64,000 nucleotides of DNA from CAIWXH01 sp964555675. Its GTDB lineage: Bacteria > Chloroflexota > Chloroflexia > Chloroflexales > Chloroflexaceae. The position numbers and the translations under genes are program-made. The stretch covers positions 124,001-188,000 of the forward strand of contig CAZKTU010000001.1 in the NCBI GenBank assembly GCA_964555675.1, read 5' to 3'. Below the pieces are notes generated by a model. That model was not told the DNA's origin and made no database searches. It saw only the letters and a list, made by a program, of their open reading frames with translations. Shown in pieces: positions 60,701 to 64,000 of the stretch; position 1 is the stretch's first letter, and each line of letters opens with the position of its first letter.

Positions 60701-62006
60701 AATTCCCGATTCTCATTTAATTATTTATTTGGGTGTTAAAAGTGTTATAGATTATGCTCGTAATAAACAAGAAATAGTAAAAGCAAACGGTGATACGATT
60801 AAAGTATTTGTTGATGAAAATAGAAACACTTTTGATCCTATTGGACCATTAGATCCAAGATTAAAATATTCTAATATTCCACAAGTTTTATTATCATTAA
60901 AAATTTTAAGAAGAGGTGAAGAAGTTCCTGCTAATACGAGATTAGAATATGTTTATGTAGAAGATGAATTTGCAGAACATCAAGGTGATAAAGCAGAAGA
61001 TTATACTTATTATCGCGAACATCGTAATGGATTAGTTGAAAATGGTATGAGACCTGATTTTCTTCATTATATTGAAAAACAATTAACAAATCCAATTACA
61101 GAATTATTTACTGTTATGTATCCTGGAGATATTATTCCTTATGAAACTATAGAAAATAAATTCGAAAGATTAGTTAGAAAACTTAATAATTTACAACGTA
61201 GTAGAATTATGGAATGTAATAAAATTTCTAAAGAAATATGTTACTATCAAAATTTTGCTGATTGTAAAGAAGGTGAGATTATTATTGATAATGAAGAAAA
61301 TGATATGTATCTAGTTGGTAATAGTGTAATGTGTAATAAATGTAGAAATAGTAAATATTCTGGGATAAGTGGTGATATGTTTACTTGTTATAATCATAGA
61401 TTTCCAGATCTTCCACGTGTTTATCATTATTCTAAATTTGATGCAAAAGTTGAATATATATTACAAAGTTGTAAAAAACACGATCAAGGCATTTTAAATG
61501 AAATCGATAGAAATACTAATAAAGAATTAGTCAATACATGTTTGGAATATAAAAGTAAAATAATTATTGATAATATTTATAGTAATCTTGGTATTAGAAA
61601 AAGAGCAGTTAAAAAACCACCACAAGCAGGAGAAAAATTGAAAGTAAAAACTAATGAAAGAGGTTGGACTAAAGTAGTATTTCTAGAAGATTATGTAGTT
61701 GATAATGAAAATATTTCTTTTGTTCCAGAAAATACATATGGAGAACTGAGAAATATTAAAGAAGATATTAATAGTAACCCTCGTAAAAAGAAATATTTAT
61801 TTGATATAATTCTAAATGATGGTACTGAAATATTTGATGTACCCAGAAACGTATTTACAACATTTACATTAAGAGATGATAAATTAATGAAAAATATATT
61901 ATTATATAGAAAATATTATAAGAATGTTGTTAACGAAGTGTATAATATATTTAATCCTTCATCAGCACGAATTATAGAAGATGTTATTGAAGATGACAGT
62001 ATTTAG
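57783..62006 (+). CDS. Family B DNA polymerase
   Basis: 1407 residues, longer than the usual 900-1300 of NCLDV enzymes. 3'-5' exonuclease: FDIECYS (Asp224, Glu226), ITYNGMKFDWDYL, YNVQDCIL. Polymerase motif A LDFSSLYPSIM (Asp586), motif B KIAANSGYGILGAQ, motif C YGDTDST (803-809), then LLLSKKRYLAY. About 49 residues (837-885) stand between motif C and KKRY where most family B polymerases have only a few. No intein is present at the YGDTDS site. The C-terminus carries a Cys cluster (VMCNKCRNSKYSG) and an extra 150 residues with a chromo- or SH3-like look (NERGWTKVVFLEDYVV). Replicates the viral genome with PCNA, D5 and FEN1. Confidence 0.96.
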   Translation: MSDIFLLPRTIYMKAHYWGYKEYDENGEDPYIDIHIAGTTIEGKSIYAIVQGFNPYAYLKLPDNIVWNSAKIEAVIQYFQKVMKRNGPIDYEIIIKKELYFENQVKCIKLTFPTHSATTKFAGMCHNIRGNIYIENVGVFRAGEFVVSEASFDPIVKYTAIRNINLAGWLKITETIPNDGYGYESYDDFKFSSSDVDVNVAWDDVEPYTPQSIVMTHQTYISFDIECYSSNHNSKIPNATDINNCIISIGCVVGKTHQTHLGLKRYVLVVGNPLEIESSEGEEVTIIRCNDESELLIKFSEFINEVNPDIFITYNGMKFDWDYLIKRSEILGVYRQFSKISKLDGERAELKDMKWESSAYGKQQFKYFEAHGRNNVDVILEVERNQKKLPKYSLEYVSSFYLNKHKDDLTPRQLFMSYQCYIELYDYVMQLNDGLIEQKIRIYIKKTVQRILINRYCSGVIKKIRNKLLNENTKNGIQFKNGIRSLLTLICEYNVQDCILPIELCDFFKIQISMEETANIVNVPMSYLHTRGQGIKVFSQVYREALNNDYIIPFRKRLDKDDYEEYIGALVANAVPGFYRNVACLDFSSLYPSIMIAFNICYTTLLKDDDPTPDSDCNILEWDDHRGCEHDKSGNKVKKEMILCKHHRYRFKKMKMLPDGTRINEGIMPRMERNLLANRKIVKKEMEKKEAMYDMASGFATPDQIEDYKKWGYPIIEKGSLNSDELHKLQMEAAVLNAKQLAIKIAANSGYGILGAQGGMIPLVEGAASITYMGRTLITETNKYLVENIKGDENGKGKVELVYGDTDSTMVYFKNLNVSESFDMAEKVVKDISHHLKCMIIGIDSNVCVTLVENGNIELINIRKFDRKKIKLLNDDDKVIIYTYDALPISLTFENLYGLYLLLSKKRYLAYIFNRKGEKGKFQKKGVVLARRDNSQYLRDSYEAITKSILDGKSKDIVYNMLYDKVHMLFTRQIPDSHLIIYLGVKSVIDYARNKQEIVKANGDTIKVFVDENRNTFDPIGPLDPRLKYSNIPQVLLSLKILRRGEEVPANTRLEYVYVEDEFAEHQGDKAEDYTYYREHRNGLVENGMRPDFLHYIEKQLTNPITELFTVMYPGDIIPYETIENKFERLVRKLNNLQRSRIMECNKISKEICYYQNFADCKEGEIIIDNEENDMYLVGNSVMCNKCRNSKYSGISGDMFTCYNHRFPDLPRVYHYSKFDAKVEYILQSCKKHDQGILNEIDRNTNKELVNTCLEYKSKIIIDNIYSNLGIRKRAVKKPPQAGEKLKVKTNERGWTKVVFLEDYVVDNENISFVPENTYGELRNIKEDINSNPRKKKYLFDIILNDGTEIFDVPRNVFTTFTLRDDKLMKNILLYRKYYKNVVNEVYNIFNPSSARIIEDVIEDDSI

Positions 62007-62012
62007 ATTAAT

Positions 62013-62035
62013 ATATTTACTCAATGAGTAAATAT
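62013..62035 (+). terminator. Extended palindromic gene-end element after DNA polymerase
   Basis: Ten-pair stem ATATTTACTC/GAGTAAATAT with loop AAT, 7 nt after the stop; one of the two longest of the series. Confidence 0.7.
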
Positions 62036-62040
62036 TTAAA

Positions 62041-62138
62041 AATGAATTTTTATTAAATATTATTTTTTGGAAAAATGAATTTTTATTAAATATTATTTTT
62101 TGGAAAAATGAATTTTTATTAAATATTATTTTTGGAAA
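62041..62138 (+). repeat. 33-bp tandem triplication of a start-codon region
   Basis: Three units (33, 33 and 32 bp) starting AATGAATTTTTATTAAATAT and ending TTTTTTGGAAA; each contains an ATG followed quickly by a stop (MNFY). The real gene ATG at 62140 falls exactly where a fourth unit would begin (AATGTGG). The promoter/leader of the 77-aa gene has thus been triplicated. Confidence 0.85.
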
Positions 62139-62139
62139 A

Positions 62140-62373
62140 ATGTGGAATAGTAATGTATTTAGAAAAGTATATATTGGTATTGGAACGTCAACGGCATTTT
62201 TAGTATCGATAAAAACTTCTATTAATATGCTTGATGTCGACCCTGATTATTCAGGGAGTAACTCTAATCTTAATGCAGGTCCTGTATTATTTGGTTTTCT
62301 AAACGGAACTGTTAATGGCTTATTATGGCCTATTTCAATTCCTACTAATTTATATTTATATTTCAAAAAATAG
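62140..62373 (+). CDS. Small hydrophobic protein, 77 aa
   Basis: Two hydrophobic segments (YIGIGTSTAFLVSIKTSI at about 11-28 and VLFGFLNGTVNGLLWPIS at about 49-66) around a polar loop DVDPDYSGSNSNLNAG. Probably a membrane hairpin protein. The start is fixed by the repeat structure upstream. No family recognised. Confidence 0.65.
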   Translation: MWNSNVFRKVYIGIGTSTAFLVSIKTSINMLDVDPDYSGSNSNLNAGPVLFGFLNGTVNGLLWPISIPTNLYLYFKK

Positions 62374-62377
62374 ATAA

Positions 62378-62400
62378 TTAATTACTCAATGAGTAATTAA
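62378..62400 (+). terminator. Extended palindromic gene-end element
   Basis: Ten-pair stem TTAATTACTC/GAGTAATTAA with loop AAT, 4 nt after the stop of the small hydrophobic protein. Confidence 0.7.
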
Positions 62401-62471
62401 GATCCTTCATATTTTGAAAAAAAAACTAATCCGTTACTTCAATAAGATAAAATATTTTTGCTATGTATAAC

Positions 62472-62485
62472 AAAAATGAAAAAAT
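62472..62485 (+). promoter_or_regulatory. Early-promoter-like A-rich element upstream of RPB1
   Basis: AAAAATGAAAAAAT, TG 38 nt before the RPB1 ATG; the best match of the series to the vaccinia-type early core. Confidence 0.6.
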
Positions 62486-62514
62486 ATATAAATCATCATT
62501 TTTTTAAATTTAAA

Positions 62515-64000
62515 ATGTTAAAACCAGTAAAAGAAATTCGTATCACCCCATTAACTGCAGAACAAATTAAATGTTATGCAATCCCTATTTCATTACCTTA
62601 TATTAATGATACAGTTAATACACCAGCTGATAAAAGACTTGGAAATATAATTGAAGGAAGTGTTGCATGTGAAACGTGTGGTGCTGATTATCAAGATTGC
62701 CCTGGACATTATGGTTATATAGAATTAGCTACACCAATTTATAATCCAAAATATTTTAAATATATTGAATTGATATTGAAATGTATTTGTTGGAATTGTA
62801 ACGAATTATTGTATGAAACAAATGGTATCAAATTAAGTGAACTAAAAGAAAAATGTGAAAAACTTGGTGAATGTAGCCATTGTGGAATGACTAATGGTAA
62901 AGTTACATCTGATAAATCATATGATTTCTATAAAGAAAAAACAAAAAGTCTTACTAGAAAAGTAGATACAGAAGAAGTATATAATATTCTTAAAAATATT
63001 TCTAATGAAACGCTACTTAAGATGGGATTTAATAAAAATTTAACACCTTTATCAGCAGATGCTGAAAAATTATATTTGAAAAATAAGTTACCAAATTTAG
63101 ATCATCCTCTTCAGTTTAGACCCGAAGCGTTGATGTTTTCTGCATTTCCAGTAATTCCATTACAAGCAAGACCTCATATTTTTGTGAATGGTGAAACTAA
63201 ACCTGATGAACTTACGAATTTATATAGTAATATTATTAAAACAAATAATATATTAAAGCAAAAATTATTTCCAGAACAGATTATTGAAATAAAACCAAGA
63301 AAAGGTAAAACTTCAAAGAAAGAGATACCAGAATTAAAAGAAGCACTTAAGAAACATATTTATATATTAATTGATAATAAAAAAGCCCAAACTGCCGGAG
63401 AAAAAAATATCAGAGGTTTGTCTGATAGATTATGTCATAAAAAAGGTAGCATTCAATCAACTGTTGCTGGTAAACGTAAAGATTTTAGTGCAAGGGCTGT
63501 AATTGACAGTGCTGGTCCTGATCATGAAATTGACGAGATTGGCATTCCCAAAGATATGGCTAAAATTTTAACTACTCCGATAAATATTGTCAGTTGGAAT
63601 AAGGATTATTATAATGAAAATTTGAAAAAAGATATTGTAGTTAATGTTAAAAGAGGTAATGATACAATAAATGTTAAAAAAAATCTTTCATTAAATAATG
63701 GAATATTTTCATACAAAGGTATTACAGGATTGAAAGAAGGAGATATTGTTGAAAGATGTCTTCAAGATGGAGATCCTGTTGTATTTAATAGACAGCCGTC
63801 TATTCGCGTTGAAAGTATGTTAGGAATGAAAGCAAAAATAGTTCCAGGTTACGCAATAAAACTTCCATTGCCATTAACTAGGGCTTTGAATGCTGATTTT
63901 GACGGAGATGAATGTAATATTCACGCACCACAATCATTAAGAGCTATGACAGAAATGTTAACAGTTATGCATGTATCAAATCATATTATTTCAAGACAAT
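62515..64000 (+). CDS. DNA-directed RNA polymerase largest subunit (RPB1-like), 3'-partial
   Basis: The frame runs from ATG 62515 to the window edge (495 codons). N-terminal clamp zinc region CETCGADYQDCPGHYGYIEL and CICWNCNELL with CSHCGM. Then the core RNAP signatures LCHKKGSIQSTVAGKRKDFS and FSARAVIDSAGPD (bridge to the active site), DPVVFNRQPSIRVESMLGMK, and the catalytic NADFDGDECNIHAP at about residue 458 with the three Mg-binding Asp. No intein up to the edge. Virus-encoded transcription enzyme working with RPB5 of this window. Confidence 0.97.
   Translation, partial: MLKPVKEIRITPLTAEQIKCYAIPISLPYINDTVNTPADKRLGNIIEGSVACETCGADYQDCPGHYGYIELATPIYNPKYFKYIELILKCICWNCNELLYETNGIKLSELKEKCEKLGECSHCGMTNGKVTSDKSYDFYKEKTKSLTRKVDTEEVYNILKNISNETLLKMGFNKNLTPLSADAEKLYLKNKLPNLDHPLQFRPEALMFSAFPVIPLQARPHIFVNGETKPDELTNLYSNIIKTNNILKQKLFPEQIIEIKPRKGKTSKKEIPELKEALKKHIYILIDNKKAQTAGEKNIRGLSDRLCHKKGSIQSTVAGKRKDFSARAVIDSAGPDHEIDEIGIPKDMAKILTTPINIVSWNKDYYNENLKKDIVVNVKRGNDTINVKKNLSLNNGIFSYKGITGLKEGDIVERCLQDGDPVVFNRQPSIRVESMLGMKAKIVPGYAIKLPLPLTRALNADFDGDECNIHAPQSLRAMTEMLTVMHVSNHIISRQ

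Noticed and set aside
1..64000. tRNA or rRNA genes
   Set aside because: No cloverleaf-compatible segment with conserved GGTTCGA-type arms was noticed in the intergenic gaps, which are mostly too short and AT-rich; a tRNAscan run would be decisive.

Overview
The window is a 64 kb piece of a very AT-rich, tightly packed, intronless genome of a nucleocytoplasmic large DNA virus (NCLDV, Nucleocytoviricota). Hallmark genes visible here are a double-jelly-roll major capsid protein, family B DNA polymerase, D5-like primase-helicase, A32-like packaging ATPase, mRNA capping enzyme, RNA polymerase subunits RPB1 and RPB5, late transcription factors of the VLTF2 and VLTF3 type, a D6/D11-like helicase, PCNA, a FEN1-like nuclease and ribonucleotide reductase small subunit. 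The capsid protein N-terminus (FIDIATYDHIESLMYGGP) is of the iridovirus/marseillevirus type, so I place the virus most probably in or near Pimascovirales. That placement is inference, not a tree. Two runs of exactly 100 N mark assembly gaps inside protein-repeat genes; their lengths are placeholders because neither keeps the reading frame.

Layout. 1-9 kb: RNR small subunit (cut by the window edge), virion-type and unknown proteins, then the D6/D11-like helicase. 9-19 kb: VLTF3, RPB5, ankyrin-RING protein, PCNA, a MazZ-like dNTP pyrophosphohydrolase, FEN1, a membrane RING protein and a 2OG-oxygenase-like protein. 19-28 kb: accessory region with a glycosyltransferase, a locally duplicated and decaying 23-residue-repeat family, an ASCH/AT-hook protein, an EEP-fold phosphodiesterase and an FCP1-like phosphatase. 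28-36 kb: protein kinase-like protein, virion-type proteins, NADAR-like and SWIB proteins, D5 primase-helicase. 36-44 kb: one 2358-residue capping enzyme with a leucine-rich-repeat tail. 44-54 kb: RING proteins, VLTF2, A32 ATPase, a Thg1-like protein and two more kinases. 54-64 kb: homing-type nuclease, major capsid protein, DNA polymerase and the start of RPB1.

Two regulatory systems can be read directly. First, about 40 gene ends carry a short inverted repeat, TTACTC-NNN-GAGTAA, with variable loop and compensated stem variants (TTATTC/GAATAA, TTACTT/AAGTAA). It sits just after stop codons, once between most convergent pairs, and is probably a transcription end or 3' processing signal. Second, an A-rich element AAAAATGAAAAAA lies mostly 32-67 nt before start codons of RPB1, D5, the capping enzyme, FEN1, SWIB and several accessory genes, but not before the capsid gene or the clear virion-type genes. 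It closely resembles the vaccinia early promoter core. In several places the two are fused, the GAGTAA arm running straight into the promoter. Together with the encoded RNA polymerase, capping enzyme, D6/D11-like helicase and VLTF2/VLTF3, this suggests a poxvirus-like early/late transcription programme run by virus-encoded machinery.
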